Source of the DNA: Stieleria sp. JC731
GTDB taxonomy: Bacteria; Planctomycetota; Planctomycetia; Pirellulales; Pirellulaceae
Direction of reading: 5' to 3'
DNA: 64,000 nt
Assembly (NCBI RefSeq): GCF_020966635.1
Contig: NZ_JAJKFQ010000026.1
Location: forward strand, 411,894-475,893
Shown here: positions 19,038 through 28,927 of the stretch, piece after piece
How the letters are laid out: each line of letters opens with the position of its first letter
Numbering within the stretch: position 1 is the first letter of the stretch
Notes under the pieces: generated by a model
Seen by the model: only the letters and a program-made list of their open reading frames with translations
Told to the model about the DNA's origin: nothing
Database searches by the model: none
Program-made: the position numbers and the translations under genes

Positions 19038-19637
19038 ATGCTTTGGATGATCAACGTTTTCGCATTATTCGCGGCAGTGTTTGTTGTATTTAGCGTGTTA
19101 CCACCTGAAGTTTGGTCATCAATTCGGTCTAACTGCTGCGACTCAAAGGGTCGGATAAGACTTTCCTACCTCGCTCGTGAAACGAGAGCGATATCCAGCC
19201 TGTTCGCCGATCTGCTGATTTTTAGTCTCGTCATCGTTGCCATCGGAACAGTACCGCTGTACGCAATCAATCGCGTCATTCCCTTGCCTTTGGCTGTCGA
19301 TGCCGCATCGCATGCGAGCTTGGACGCCCAACAGTGGAAACGGGAACTGACAAGAAAGCCAAGAAGCATACGCAGGCAATTCGAAACGTATCACTTAAAA
19401 GAAGGCGGTACCAAAGAGTCGGCCTTGCGAACAATGAAAACGCTGTGGGCTGTTGCCCCTGCCGCGATCGCAATTTGCTTTATCTGTTTGGTGCTCACCC
19501 TGAAGGTGTTCTCGACCGCTTTCAACAGCGCAGTGCAACGCTTCGCGAACAAAACATTTGAATGCGAAACGCGGCGGATTCGGCGCCGGTATCTTCGCGA
19601 CAGTGCGAGTCATTCATCATTCGAAGTGCGTCTGTAG
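19038..19637 (+). CDS. Hypothetical membrane protein
   Basis: A 199-residue protein with about three hydrophobic segments: the N-terminus (MLWMINVFALFAAVFVVFSV), the middle (LLIFSLVIVAIGTVPLYAI) and near residue 145 (VAPAAIAICFICLVLTL). The region between the last two, and the C-terminus, are basic (RRQFETYHL, RRIRRRYL). The ATG at 19038 is preceded by GAGG at 8 bases, better than the GTG at 19032. I recognise no family. It follows the hypothetical gene at 18140 by about 100 bases on the same strand and may share its transcript. Confidence 0.6.
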   Translation: MLWMINVFALFAAVFVVFSVLPPEVWSSIRSNCCDSKGRIRLSYLARETRAISSLFADLLIFSLVIVAIGTVPLYAINRVIPLPLAVDAASHASLDAQQWKRELTRKPRSIRRQFETYHLKEGGTKESALRTMKTLWAVAPAAIAICFICLVLTLKVFSTAFNSAVQRFANKTFECETRRIRRRYLRDSASHSSFEVRL

Positions 19638-19770
19638 AAAAGCAGTCCACCGAAGTGGACTTGATGCTTCCGAGACGCAGGTGGCTGGCAATCTGATTGA
19701 AGTCAATCAGTCAAGGCAATCGCCGAGGGTATTGGCAGAGCAAAGCACTCGATTGTCAGACGCGGATGCC

Positions 19771-20394
19771 TTACCGGATTCCAACTGGATCGCGATGGAG
19801 AGTCGCCAACGCCTTGACTGCTTGTGTCAAGATTCGTACCTGACTGCGTAGCTCGACGACTTCGCGATGTAATTCGTCGTGCTCCATTTGAACAACCGCA
19901 GGTTCCGCGATTCGATCTTCAATGGCTGGAGCAACAAATACAACCGAACGTTCGTGCTCGTGGTTATGACGAATCCACTTCAGACGCAACTGACGTTCGG
20001 TTGGGTGTTTGGAAATGGCATCGGTTACATCACTAGGGATTTCGATGTCGAAGTCATCGATCTCAACAATTTTGTCGCCGGGCACCAAACCTGCCAACGC
20101 AGCCGCACTGCCATCGACTACAGAGACGACTTCGACACCAAGCGGAGAATCTTCCAAGACCGCGCCAAGCACCGGACGACCGTTGATGGTGCTCGCCTGC
20201 ACCGGCTCTCGTTCAAGCCGCTCCAGATCCTTTTCGATTTTTGTGAGCGCGACGACGATATCCTCCGACGACCGGACCACCACCGCAGTTTCGGTCTGGG
20301 CCGAGGCGGGAGCCGCTACCAACAAGAACGCTGGAAGAAATGTGAAACGAAGGCAGGTGGATAAAGCGGATCGTGTTGGATTTCGATGATGCAT
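19771..20394 (-). CDS. Exported PDZ-domain protein
   Basis: A 207-residue protein with a signal peptide (FTFLPAFLLVAAPASAQ, ending about residue 33), a short helical stretch (LTKIEKDLERLEREP), one PDZ domain (about 72-155; LGAVLEDSPLGVEVVSV, then GLVPGDKIVEIDD) and a C-terminal coiled-coil-like helix (HDELHREVVELRSQVRILTQ). PDZ domains bind protein C-termini or internal strands. No protease domain is attached, so this is more likely an adaptor or multimeric scaffold in the periplasm than a DegP-type protease. It stands alone on the minus strand. Confidence 0.8.
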   Translation of the reverse strand: MHHRNPTRSALSTCLRFTFLPAFLLVAAPASAQTETAVVVRSSEDIVVALTKIEKDLERLEREPVQASTINGRPVLGAVLEDSPLGVEVVSVVDGSAAALAGLVPGDKIVEIDDFDIEIPSDVTDAISKHPTERQLRLKWIRHNHEHERSVVFVAPAIEDRIAEPAVVQMEHDELHREVVELRSQVRILTQAVKALATLHRDPVGIR

Positions 20395-20718
20395 TGCTCG
20401 GTACCTTACTGACAGGGCTTTTGAATATGGTTTCTAGAGATCGGTCAAGCAAAACCTATGCCGAACCGAATTCCAGAGCTTCAAACAGTCAGCAAGTAGT
20501 CGTGACACCCGTGTTCGCGTCAAAAGCAACGCCGCAATCATGCCAATTGATCGCTCTTCAACCAGTGTGGTCCAACCAACGCAAGTTTGAACCGACACGT
20601 GATGTTCACATACTTTCACCAACGTCGATCTCCTCGCATAAGAGTTTCGACGAATCAGCTAGTTTAGTACGTTGCGCCCGCCCCACTCGCGGACACTGGC
20701 TCCGAAAGCAAACCAAGA
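20395..20718. other. Intergenic region, no gene seen
   Basis: About 320 bases between the dehydratase stop and the PDZ gene start. No coding frame, repeat or terminator that I can defend. It should hold the promoter of the PDZ gene. Confidence 0.45.
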
Positions 20719-22278
20719 TCAGAGCACCGGGCCGACGGTCCATGGGACGAATTCTTGGTCGCCAAAGCCGTTGCGTTCACTTGCAGTAGAGGCTCCGCTG
20801 GCGACCTTCAACGCGAACTCGAAGAACTGCTCACCAAGCTCCTCAATCGATGTTCCCGAAACCGCTTCACCTGCGTTCAAATCCATATCGTCCGGCATTC
20901 GCTGGAACAGTTCACTATTCGAAGCGATCTTGATGACCGGCGTGGGTTTACACCCGAAACAGCTACCGCGCCCTGTTGAAAACAAAATCAAGTTCGCACC
21001 ACCGGCAACCTTCCCTGTGACGCTTGCCGGATCGAAACCGGGCGAGTCCATGACGACAAGCCCCTTGCTCGAAACCTTCTCGGCGTAGTCATAAACCGCC
21101 TCCAAGGCCGTTCGACCACTTTTGGATACCGCCCCCAGTGACTTTTCGGTGATCGTGGTCAACCCACCAGCCTTGTTCCCGATCGAGGGATTGTTATCAA
21201 GTTGTCCACCATAGAAGGCGACGTAATCCTGCCACCAACGAATCAAATCGATTAGTTTTTGGCCGACCGCTGGGGTGCGACTTCGCTGGCAGAGCAAGTG
21301 TTCGGCGCCATACAGCTCGGTCGTCTCGGAAATGATTGATGTCCCGCCACATGCGACCACGCGGTCGCTGACCGCTCCAATGGCTGGATTTGCGGTGATA
21401 CCCGAATACCCATCGCTACCTCCACATTCGACACCGATCGTCAAATAAGATGCATCAACGGTGGTTCGCTCAAACTGATTGGCTTGATCAAGTAACTGTT
21501 CAACCAATTTCTCGGCGCGATCGATCGTCACCGCAGAGCCACCTTCGGTTTGCATCGTCAATACCGGGACCCGATGATCCGCGGTGAGCCGAGTCCCATC
21601 GGGGGCGTGCAACGGAATGACCCCATGATGCTCCGCCAAATAGCCTGGGGTATTCTGTTCGCATCCCAAACCAATCATCAGTCGAGCACCGACGTTGGGA
21701 TGGTTGGCATAGCCCGCCATCGTGCGACCAATCATCTGATGCTTTCGGCTACCTAAAGCCAACGCGCAACCCGTGGTGTGTGTTGCCGCAAAGACTCCAT
21801 CGACATTTGGCCAACGACGCAGTCGATCGGCATCGAAGCGTTGGACGACTTTATGACAAACGGTCGCACTGCAGTTGACCGTCGAAAGTACAGCGACATA
21901 GTTCCGCGTCCCAACGCGCCCGTCTGGACGGACGTAACCTTGGAATGTTCGCCGGATCGCTGCCGGGCGTTCTGGAGGATCGGTAGAAAGTACCTTTTCG
22001 GCGACGTCGTGGTGATCGATCAAGTTGTGGCTGTGCACGTGCGATCCGGCCGGGATCAATTCCGTCGCTTTCCCAATCGGTTGCCCATATTTCAGCACCA
22101 ATGTTTGCGGCTGAATATCGGTAACGGCGACTTTATGCCCACGCGGAATGGCGTTCTTCGTTTCGCATCGATGCGGCCCAATTTCGAATGAGGTTTTGGC
22201 CGACAGATCGGCAACTGCGATTGCGACGTTATCGTCATCGTTCAACAGAATCACAGTTGGGCGGTTCATCTGAGCCAT
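20719..22278 (-). CDS. UxaA/GarD-family altronate or galactarate dehydratase
   Basis: About 519 residues with the two-part build of the UxaA/GarD family. An N-terminal SAF-type domain ([15 protein letters not shown], about residues 80-95) is followed by a large C-terminal domain ([73 protein letters not shown]). These iron-dependent enzymes dehydrate sugar acids such as altronate or galactarate to 2-keto-3-deoxy acids in hexuronate catabolism. Length (about 500-520) fits. The ATG at 22278 or 22269 is more likely than the non-ATG start at 22299. It is divergent from sucC across about 160 bases. No other hexuronate genes are adjacent, so the substrate is open. Confidence 0.85.
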   Translation of the reverse strand: MAQMNRPTVILLNDDDNVAIAVADLSAKTSFEIGPHRCETKNAIPRGHKVAVTDIQPQTLVLKYGQPIGKATELIPAGSHVHSHNLIDHHDVAEKVLSTDPPERPAAIRRTFQGYVRPDGRVGTRNYVAVLSTVNCSATVCHKVVQRFDADRLRRWPNVDGVFAATHTTGCALALGSRKHQMIGRTMAGYANHPNVGARLMIGLGCEQNTPGYLAEHHGVIPLHAPDGTRLTADHRVPVLTMQTEGGSAVTIDRAEKLVEQLLDQANQFERTTVDASYLTIGVECGGSDGYSGITANPAIGAVSDRVVACGGTSIISETTELYGAEHLLCQRSRTPAVGQKLIDLIRWWQDYVAFYGGQLDNNPSIGNKAGGLTTITEKSLGAVSKSGRTALEAVYDYAEKVSSKGLVVMDSPGFDPASVTGKVAGGANLILFSTGRGSCFGCKPTPVIKIASNSELFQRMPDDMDLNAGEAVSGTSIEELGEQFFEFALKVASGASTASERNGFGDQEFVPWTVGPVL

Positions 22279-22437
22279 TTGGACGAGAATTCGCTGCAAG
22301 GTGGGTTCTGGCGAGTGTTCCTATGGTTCCGATCGTCACTCGCCAAGCGTATATTCCCGCAAATGGTACCTTCATGCCAGGGCACCACAGACAAGAGTTC
22401 AAACTCACAGCGACCCACATACGCGATCGGACGACCG

Positions 22438-23625
22438 ATGAAAATCCACGAATTCCAGGGCAAGGAACTATTTCGAAAAGCCGGGGTGCCGGTATTGGAG
22501 GGGATCGTCGCGAAGACGCCCGACGAAGCAGCCCAGGCCTACCACAAGCTCGGCGGCAAAATTGCCGTGGTAAAATCTCAAATTCATGCCGGTGGCCGAG
22601 GAAAGGGCACCGTCATCGATAACCCAAAACAACACGGCGTCGTCCTTTGCAAAAGCGCTGACGAAGCTCGTGCTGCGGCTGAAGGCCTGCTTGGGAACAA
22701 ATTGGTCACGATTCAAACCGGACCCGAAGGCCAAACGGTCAATCAAGTTTTCGTCGAAGCCGGTTGCGATATTGCTCGTGAATTGTACCTGGGTATCGTT
22801 CTCGACCGCGCCGCAAAGAAACCTGTCTTGATGGTCAGCACCGAAGGCGGGATGGAAATCGAAACGGTTGCCGAAGAAACCCCTGAACTGATCTTCAAAG
22901 AGCATTTCGACCCACACGTCGGATTGGAAGGCTACCAAGTCCGTAAGCTTTGTAAGAAGCTCGGCATCTCCGGCGCAGCAGCAAAGGCAGCAGCCCGTTT
23001 CATGCCTGCGATGTGCCGATTCTATGTCGACTACGATTGCGAACTGGCCGAGATCAACCCACTGGTCATCACCGGCGACGACAAGATGATCGCCCTTGAT
23101 GCCAAGATCAACTTTGACAACAACGCGTTGTACCGTCATCCCGAATTGGCAGACTTCCGCGACCTCAGCGAAGAAGAGCCGAGCGAAGTTCGTGCGACCG
23201 ATGCCGGACTTAGCTATGTCAAACTGGAAGGCAACATCGGCTGCTTGGTCAATGGTGCCGGCTTGGCGATGTCGACGATGGACATCATCAAATACCACGG
23301 CGGACAGCCAGCCAACTTCCTGGACGTCGGCGGTAGCGCGAACGAAGAGCAAGTCACCGAAGCGTTCCGGATTCTGCTATCGGATCCCAACGTCAAAGGC
23401 GTGCTGGTCAATATCTTTGGCGGTATCGCACGCTGCACCACGATCGCTGCTGCGGTTATCGCCGCCAGTAAAACCGTTGGCTTTGAAGTCCCATTGGTTG
23501 TCCGTCTGGAAGGCACCGAAGTCGAAGAAGGGCGAAAGATGCTTGCCGAAAGTGACGTCGACATCATTACCGCGAGCGACATCACCGATGCCGCTAAGAA
23601 AATTGTGGAAGCCACCGGAGTCTGA
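22438..23625 (+). CDS. sucC: Succinyl-CoA synthetase (ADP-forming) beta subunit
   Basis: A 395-residue subunit of succinyl-CoA synthetase, which in the TCA cycle converts succinyl-CoA to succinate with ATP (or GTP) formation. The ATP-grasp domain starts [31 protein letters not shown] is the nucleotide-binding loop, AEINPLV the conserved acidic site, and NIFGGIARC and [12 protein letters not shown] the C-terminal CoA-ligase fold. Length is normal for the family. The ATG at 22438 is set by this N-terminus; the longer frame to 22279 has no family support. It is followed by sucD after 64 bases, so the pair forms one operon. Confidence 0.97.
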   Translation: MKIHEFQGKELFRKAGVPVLEGIVAKTPDEAAQAYHKLGGKIAVVKSQIHAGGRGKGTVIDNPKQHGVVLCKSADEARAAAEGLLGNKLVTIQTGPEGQTVNQVFVEAGCDIARELYLGIVLDRAAKKPVLMVSTEGGMEIETVAEETPELIFKEHFDPHVGLEGYQVRKLCKKLGISGAAAKAAARFMPAMCRFYVDYDCELAEINPLVITGDDKMIALDAKINFDNNALYRHPELADFRDLSEEEPSEVRATDAGLSYVKLEGNIGCLVNGAGLAMSTMDIIKYHGGQPANFLDVGGSANEEQVTEAFRILLSDPNVKGVLVNIFGGIARCTTIAAAVIAASKTVGFEVPLVVRLEGTEVEEGRKMLAESDVDIITASDITDAAKKIVEATGV

Positions 23626-23689
23626 TCGCCCAGCAATCCTCTGGTTCATGACAACGACAATAAACACTTCGCTAAACGCATAAGATTCA

Positions 23690-24562
23690 ATGAGTATCCT
23701 AATCAACTCTGACACCAAAGTGATTTGCCAAGGGATTACCGGAAAGGCCGGTACGTTCCACAGCCTCGGCTGTCGCGATTACGGCACACAGATGGTCGGT
23801 GGAGTCACTCCCGGAAAGGGCGGCCAAGACGTCGAAGGCATCCCTGTTTTTGACACCGTCGAAGAAGCGGTCAACGAAACCGGCGCCGACGCGACCATGA
23901 TCTTCGTGCCACCTCCATTCACGGCCGACGCGATCATGGAAGCCCTCGATGCCGGTATCAAGGTCATCGCGGCAATCACCGAAGGCGTCCCCGTCATCGA
24001 CATGGTCCGCGTCTACGAAAAAGTTCGCGCCAGCGATGCGGTCTTGATCGGACCGAACTGCCCTGGCTTGATCACTCCAGGTGAATGCAAAATCGGCATC
24101 ATGCCCGGCTATATCCACCAACCCGGTAAGGTCGGTGTGATGAGCCGAAGTGGTACGCTGACCTATGAAGCGGTCTGGCAGACTTCGTCGCTGAAGCTCG
24201 GCCAAAGCACCTGCGTCGGTCTTGGTGGCGACCCGATCGTCGGAACCAGCTACATCGATCTGCTAAAGCTGTACCAGGCAGACGATCAAACCGAAGCCAT
24301 CTTGATGATCGGCGAAATCGGTGGATCGGCCGAAGAAGAGGCCGCTGCTTTCGTCAAGGAACATGTGACGAAACCCGTCGCAGCGTTCATCGCGGGACGT
24401 ACAGCGCCTCCCGGAAAACGAATGGGCCACGCCGGTGCGATCATCAGCGGCGGTAAAGGAACCGCAACTGAGAAAGTGAAAGCGCTCGAAGCTGCCGGAA
24501 TCGTTGTCGCACCGACGCCTGCCGATATGGGCAAAGCCGTTGTCGAAGCGATGGGCAAATAG
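23690..24562 (+). CDS. sucD: Succinyl-CoA synthetase alpha subunit
   Basis: A 290-residue CoA-binding partner of SucC. Visible features are the N-terminal CoA-binding Rossmann fold ([15 protein letters not shown]), [26 protein letters not shown], and the active-site region [20 protein letters not shown], whose HAGAI carries the histidine that is phosphorylated during catalysis. Length matches the usual 288-300. It lies 64 bases after sucC and is followed by two hairpins before a convergent gene. Confidence 0.98.
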   Translation: MSILINSDTKVICQGITGKAGTFHSLGCRDYGTQMVGGVTPGKGGQDVEGIPVFDTVEEAVNETGADATMIFVPPPFTADAIMEALDAGIKVIAAITEGVPVIDMVRVYEKVRASDAVLIGPNCPGLITPGECKIGIMPGYIHQPGKVGVMSRSGTLTYEAVWQTSSLKLGQSTCVGLGGDPIVGTSYIDLLKLYQADDQTEAILMIGEIGGSAEEEAAAFVKEHVTKPVAAFIAGRTAPPGKRMGHAGAIISGGKGTATEKVKALEAAGIVVAPTPADMGKAVVEAMGK

Positions 24563-24576
24563 ACCCAACTGACAAG

Positions 24577-24602
24577 CTGCGGGAGATTACTCTCTCCCGC
24601 AG
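24577..24602 (+). terminator. Hairpin after sucD
   Basis: CTGCGGGAGA (24577-24586) and TCTCCCGCAG (24593-24602) form a perfect 10-bp stem with a 6-base loop, 15 bases after the sucD stop. No T run follows, so it may be a processing or stabilising hairpin rather than a classic terminator. Confidence 0.65.
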
Positions 24603-24669
24603 TCCGGAACGAAAGAGCCAATGCTGTTCATCTCGGCAACGGATTCCTTTCAGACAAGATCCGCAGCAA

Positions 24670-24695
24670 GCGGGCCCCTTTCTTTTTAGGCCCGC
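24670..24695. terminator. Second hairpin between convergent genes
   Basis: GCGGGCC (24670-24676) and GGCCCGC (24689-24695) pair around a T-rich loop, just before the end of the minus-strand membrane protein gene at 24708. It may insulate the two converging transcripts. Confidence 0.5.
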
Positions 24696-24707
24696 ACGCG
24701 TCAACTC

Positions 24708-25802
24708 TTAAGCCGCAGGGTCGGATTGCCCGATCCGTTCGACCGAACGATGCGACGCCCGCTTCCAGATGAATCCATCTAGCACGTAGTGCGTGATCTG
24801 TGGAACGGCCAGCAGGGGCACCAACATCGGCTCCAGCGAATCAAGATTCCAAGGCGTTCCAAAAAGCCACGTCCGTTCGTGCCAAATCCCGCGGTCCCAA
24901 ATCAATTCTTCCATATAGGCCAGGATCCAGACGAGGCCCACGAACCGCGACAAGCGAAGTGCGACTGGCGAAACGCGATGATCGGAGGTCTCTTCACGCC
25001 CATTTGATTGCTGAAACCAGTAGACCAGCACCAAATATGGGATTCCGTGGATGACAACGTTGGTAACCGTAAATGCATAATCGGAGTTGAATGAGATAAT
25101 TCCGACGTACCAACAAACGGCCGTCGTGATTACGACCAAGTCTTTGCCTGGATTCCATTTTTGCTGAAACCATCCGCGAAAAATCGATCGGCCGGCATAC
25201 AGCAACAGACTTGTCCAATAGATCGGTCGCAACCATGCAGACCAATCAAACGCCAGCGCCGTGAAGTCGCCCGATTGAAACCACCAGAATTGGCGCGGCA
25301 GATGACAGTGCCAGTACACGAGCGGATAGATCGTCGCCAAGTAAATCGCAGAGCTGTCGATCCATTTCCCTACGCTCGAAAAATCACTCGCTTTTCTGCG
25401 ATAGAGCGCAACCCAGCCGTACTGTTGTCGGACGAAATGAAACACAGCCAGATATGCGAGACAGCGCCAAAACATTGTCGAGCTTTCGCTGTAAATTGCC
25501 CAACTGACCGCGAACGCCAGCAACGGTGTCAGCCCATAAAGCCAAGGGCGTTTGGAAAGTTCTGAGCGGTCGAAATAAACGCGAAAACCAGTCGCATAGA
25601 CATGCGCCACGTCGATGAGCAGGATGGCGATCACCCAAGTCCAATCGGGTGTGTCTTGGTGAAGAATGCCTAGCATGCCTCCGGCACCAAGAGCCAGAAG
25701 AGCCAACAAGAAACTTCCGCCAAAGGTCAGCAGGTCTGTCCACGGACCGAATAGCCAAGGCAGTCTTGAAACCCGTTCTCCGATAGCGGTCTGGCGACTC
25801 AT
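24708..25802 (-). CDS. Polytopic membrane protein with conserved-looking histidines
   Basis: A 364-residue integral membrane protein with about eight hydrophobic helices (for example LLTFGGSFLLALLALGAGG and WVIAILLIDVAHVYATGF). Several histidines sit next to or within helices: DVAHVY, FHFVRQQYGW, VIHGIPY and THYVLDGFIWK. That pattern is loosely like histidine-coordinated membrane iron enzymes, but I cannot assign it to a family. Aromatic residues are abundant. The next minus-strand gene upstream is the PQQ-propeller protein (stop at 25863, 60 bases away), so the two may be co-transcribed. Function unknown. Confidence 0.7.
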   Translation of the reverse strand: MSRQTAIGERVSRLPWLFGPWTDLLTFGGSFLLALLALGAGGMLGILHQDTPDWTWVIAILLIDVAHVYATGFRVYFDRSELSKRPWLYGLTPLLAFAVSWAIYSESSTMFWRCLAYLAVFHFVRQQYGWVALYRRKASDFSSVGKWIDSSAIYLATIYPLVYWHCHLPRQFWWFQSGDFTALAFDWSAWLRPIYWTSLLLYAGRSIFRGWFQQKWNPGKDLVVITTAVCWYVGIISFNSDYAFTVTNVVIHGIPYLVLVYWFQQSNGREETSDHRVSPVALRLSRFVGLVWILAYMEELIWDRGIWHERTWLFGTPWNLDSLEPMLVPLLAVPQITHYVLDGFIWKRASHRSVERIGQSDPAA

Positions 25803-25862
25803 TTCCTTGGACTGTCTGACTCTTAGCTTTTAGCCAAATGCGATTTGTTCAAGCGGCAATCG

Positions 25863-27662
25863 CTAGGTCGATGGCTGAACCGCGGTTGTTTCATCTTGCT
25901 TTGTTTCAGCCTGATCTTCCCGCATTCCGGTTTCCAATGCGGCTTCGATTTCATCGGCGGGGATAAAATCGATGGCTGGCATTTCATAGCAGATAACCTG
26001 TCGATCGTTCCGCACAAGAATATACCGGCCGCTGACACAGGGGATATTCCACGTCTTTGAGCTTAACGCTTCAAGACGAAGAAGTTCCACATAGTCGTTG
26101 ACAGCGGCACTGACAAAGACCAAGTCACCCTCTTCGTCCTGTACCACCAGCACGTCATCGACAAGCACGGCGTGCCCTTCGCCGCTGCGATTCCTCCGCG
26201 GCTGCGTCCAATAAACGTCGGGTTCTTCCAAGCTGACCGCCTGTAATGAACCGTTGCTAATTCCATATCCGATAATCCCGTCGACACAGGTGTGGTTGAA
26301 CTTTGTCTTCAAAACTCGGCTGGATCGCCATTGGTCTTCCGTCGTCCAGCCGTCACCTTCACGTTCTATTTTGACGAGTGCACTGCCTCCACTGTAGCCC
26401 TTGCCGACCAGGACTTGATCGTCAGCGACATAAACAGCGGCCGCGCATGTCGCGCCAGTGTTGGTTGATCCGGGCCAATCGAATTCCCAAAGCTGGCGAC
26501 CGGTTTCGACGTCGTGACCCGTGACTGTCTTTTCATTGACCGAGACAACTTGTTCCAAACCGTCAAATGTCATCAGCATCGGTGAAGCGTAACTGAGCTG
26601 ATCTGAACCGGCTTTCCAAAGCATTTCGCCATCGACTCGGTTAAATGCGACCAAAGATGCTCCTTGGTCGTTGCTGAAACTTCCATTGACGACGGGGCCG
26701 CCCAAGGGAACGATACAGAGGTTGCCAACAACAAGAGGCGATGGTGCATAGCCCCACGGTGCGGCAGCTTCGAATTCAACTTGTGTCCAACCGGCGAGTT
26801 CAAATAGGTCTGTTGACCAATCGATCGAACCATCTGCCAAGCCGACACAGCAAAGCCATCCGGTCGCCGTCGTCGCATAAACCTTTCCATCAACAATGGT
26901 TGGCGTTGAGCGTGGCCCTGTCCCACCCAATGTATTGTGATGGTAGCCCTCATGCTCGACTATCCAAATCAGTTTTCCGTCGCCTAAGTCGTAGCAGCTG
27001 AGACATTCTTTGTCGCCTCGCTGCTCCAGCGTGACCGCATATTCGCCCTCGACCGCAAACGCAGACCAGCCTTGCCCGATTCCGTGGCTCCACGAAATCT
27101 TCACGTCTTTGGGATCCGATGGGATATCGAAAACCCGCCGTGGGTAGACACCGTTACGTGCCGGCCCCAGAAACTGAGGTGAATCGAAAGCAGGCGATAT
27201 CGATTCATTTTCGCCATTTGCAGACGGTGCGATCTCTGAATCAACGAGCGATTCGAGTTCATATTGATTTCCATCCGCGAATCGCCAGCTGAACAACGGA
27301 AACATGGTCCCGCTAAAGCCTTCAAAACGGAAAAGCACTACCGAAATCACAAGGATCGATGCCAAAAACAACGGTATCCGCTTCTGATTGCCAGCACGAA
27401 AGTCAATTCGGTAAACGACAAATAGCAAGTACAAGACTGCTAGTGCGATCGCCCCCATTCCGATCAAGTTGGCATTCTGCTGATCAAAATCTGGCACCGC
27501 CCACTGCGTCCCGATCGCAACCGCTACCGCCGCAAGTAAAAGCATGAATGCACGAAACAGACTTCTTCGCGGACTGGGAAGGCCATCTGCCTCGGACTTT
27601 CGACCTGGGCTTTGCACGTCGTCTTTGGACGCTGAATATGGTTGTGAATCGTGTTTTGGCAT
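25863..27662 (-). CDS. Membrane-anchored PQQ-like beta-propeller protein
   Basis: About 599 residues. The N-terminus has three hydrophobic helices (LFRAFMLLLAAVAVAIGTQW, MGAIALAVLYLLFVVY and PLFLASILVISVVLF), then a large outward domain. This domain is a beta-propeller of the PQQ-dehydrogenase or BamB kind, with the repeating sense of GKLIWIVEHEG, GWLCCVGLADGSIDWSTD, LVAFNRVDGEMLWKAG and VETGRQLWEFDW (tryptophan-docking repeats). I see no convincing PQQ or calcium ligands, so it is probably a structural or binding propeller rather than a quinoprotein dehydrogenase. The ATG at 27662 is preferred over a TTG at 27716. It lies upstream of the membrane protein at 24708 and may form a unit with it. 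Confidence 0.82.
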   Translation of the reverse strand: MPKHDSQPYSASKDDVQSPGRKSEADGLPSPRRSLFRAFMLLLAAVAVAIGTQWAVPDFDQQNANLIGMGAIALAVLYLLFVVYRIDFRAGNQKRIPLFLASILVISVVLFRFEGFSGTMFPLFSWRFADGNQYELESLVDSEIAPSANGENESISPAFDSPQFLGPARNGVYPRRVFDIPSDPKDVKISWSHGIGQGWSAFAVEGEYAVTLEQRGDKECLSCYDLGDGKLIWIVEHEGYHHNTLGGTGPRSTPTIVDGKVYATTATGWLCCVGLADGSIDWSTDLFELAGWTQVEFEAAAPWGYAPSPLVVGNLCIVPLGGPVVNGSFSNDQGASLVAFNRVDGEMLWKAGSDQLSYASPMLMTFDGLEQVVSVNEKTVTGHDVETGRQLWEFDWPGSTNTGATCAAAVYVADDQVLVGKGYSGGSALVKIEREGDGWTTEDQWRSSRVLKTKFNHTCVDGIIGYGISNGSLQAVSLEEPDVYWTQPRRNRSGEGHAVLVDDVLVVQDEEGDLVFVSAAVNDYVELLRLEALSSKTWNIPCVSGRYILVRNDRQVICYEMPAIDFIPADEIEAALETGMREDQAETKQDETTAVQPST

Positions 27663-27857
27663 AAGGCTACTATTGACGATGTTACTTCGTTGGCATCTCC
27701 ACACGCTGATCTCCAAGCACTGATCTCAGCGAAAGGGGGGGATGCCCGAATGGGCGGGATTTCGGCTTTTTACGATGGGTTCCGCGTCGGCCTGGACGTG
27801 AGTTAATATGTCTGGCTGTTCATTCGCCGTTTCCTTCCCAATCTTGTTTTACAAACG

Positions 27858-28796
27858 ATGGAGCAAGCTTACGAGACCGCTCGCCGACTGCGTGAAAATA
27901 TGGAGTCGGTGATGCTGGGTAAAAGTGAAGCAATTCGCTCGATCGTTTTGACCTTATTGGCCGGCGAGCATTTATTGCTCGAGGATGTGCCAGGGGTTGG
28001 CAAAACGCTTGCCGCGAAAGCACTTGCCGGAAGTATTGATACCGAATTCAGTCGGATTCAATTCACACCGGACTTGTTGCCAAGCGACATTACCGGAAGT
28101 TCGATCTATCGCAGCGACGAACAAGATTTCCAATTCACGCGTGGGCCGATTTTTGCCAACGTCGTACTCGCTGACGAAATCAACCGAGCTCCTCCCCGTA
28201 CCCAATCAGCGCTTCTGGAGGCGATGAGCGACGGGCAAGTCAGCGTCGACGGGAAAACATACGATCTGCCTCGCCCATTTATCGTCGTGGCGACTCAAAA
28301 CCCCTACGAATTCGAGGGGACGTACATCCTTCCGGAAAGTCAAATGGATCGCTTTTTGATGCGAACCAGCATCGGCTACCCGGCTCCGGAAAGCGAACGT
28401 CGTGTCTTGCAGTCACACCGTGACGGTGAACCCGTCGATTCAATCCATAGCGTCGTGTCGGCTGATGAGGTGCTAAATGCGCAAGCAGCGGTCCGCAGCG
28501 TTCGATTCGATGAGTCACTCGAGGAGTACTTGTTGAAAATCGTTCATGCCACGAGAACCGATGGCGGTTTTCGGTTGGGGGTTAGTACTCGAGCAGCGCT
28601 CAGCTTTTATCGTGGTTGCCAGGCGCGAGCGGTCACCGAACAAAGAGACTTCGTCATCCCGGACGACATCAAGGCGCTGGCCGTCAGTACGTTATCACAC
28701 CGGGTACTGGTCGATGATTTTGCCAGTCAGGCGTCTCGTCATGTGGTCGAAGACTTGATCGGTGACCTCCTAAAATCCATCCCGGTCCCGGTTTGA
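27858..28796 (+). CDS. MoxR family AAA+ ATPase
   Basis: A 312-residue AAA+ ATPase of the MoxR group, chaperone-like enzymes that often activate von Willebrand factor A partners or insert metals. Walker A is DVPGVGKTLAAKAL (about residues 42-55), Walker B is VVLADEINRAPPRTQ, followed by VVATQNPYEFEGTYILPESQMDRFLMR and a C-terminal AAA lid (RTDGGFRLGVSTRAALSF). Length is typical. MoxR genes are usually followed by DUF58 and VWA genes, but here the next gene encodes an oxidoreductase, so the partner is missing from the neighbourhood. No strong ribosome site precedes the ATG. Confidence 0.93.
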   Translation: MEQAYETARRLRENMESVMLGKSEAIRSIVLTLLAGEHLLLEDVPGVGKTLAAKALAGSIDTEFSRIQFTPDLLPSDITGSSIYRSDEQDFQFTRGPIFANVVLADEINRAPPRTQSALLEAMSDGQVSVDGKTYDLPRPFIVVATQNPYEFEGTYILPESQMDRFLMRTSIGYPAPESERRVLQSHRDGEPVDSIHSVVSADEVLNAQAAVRSVRFDESLEEYLLKIVHATRTDGGFRLGVSTRAALSFYRGCQARAVTEQRDFVIPDDIKALAVSTLSHRVLVDDFASQASRHVVEDLIGDLLKSIPVPV

Positions 28797-28927
28797 TCGC
28801 ACAATACGAGTGGCGCACGCGGCTCAAGTTCCTCCCGTTCGCCTTCGGGGAGAAGCCAACGCATGTTCGATTCGACTCGCCCAATAGCCTGCTAACAATT
28901 TACTTTTTCATAGGATGAAAGTCTCGG

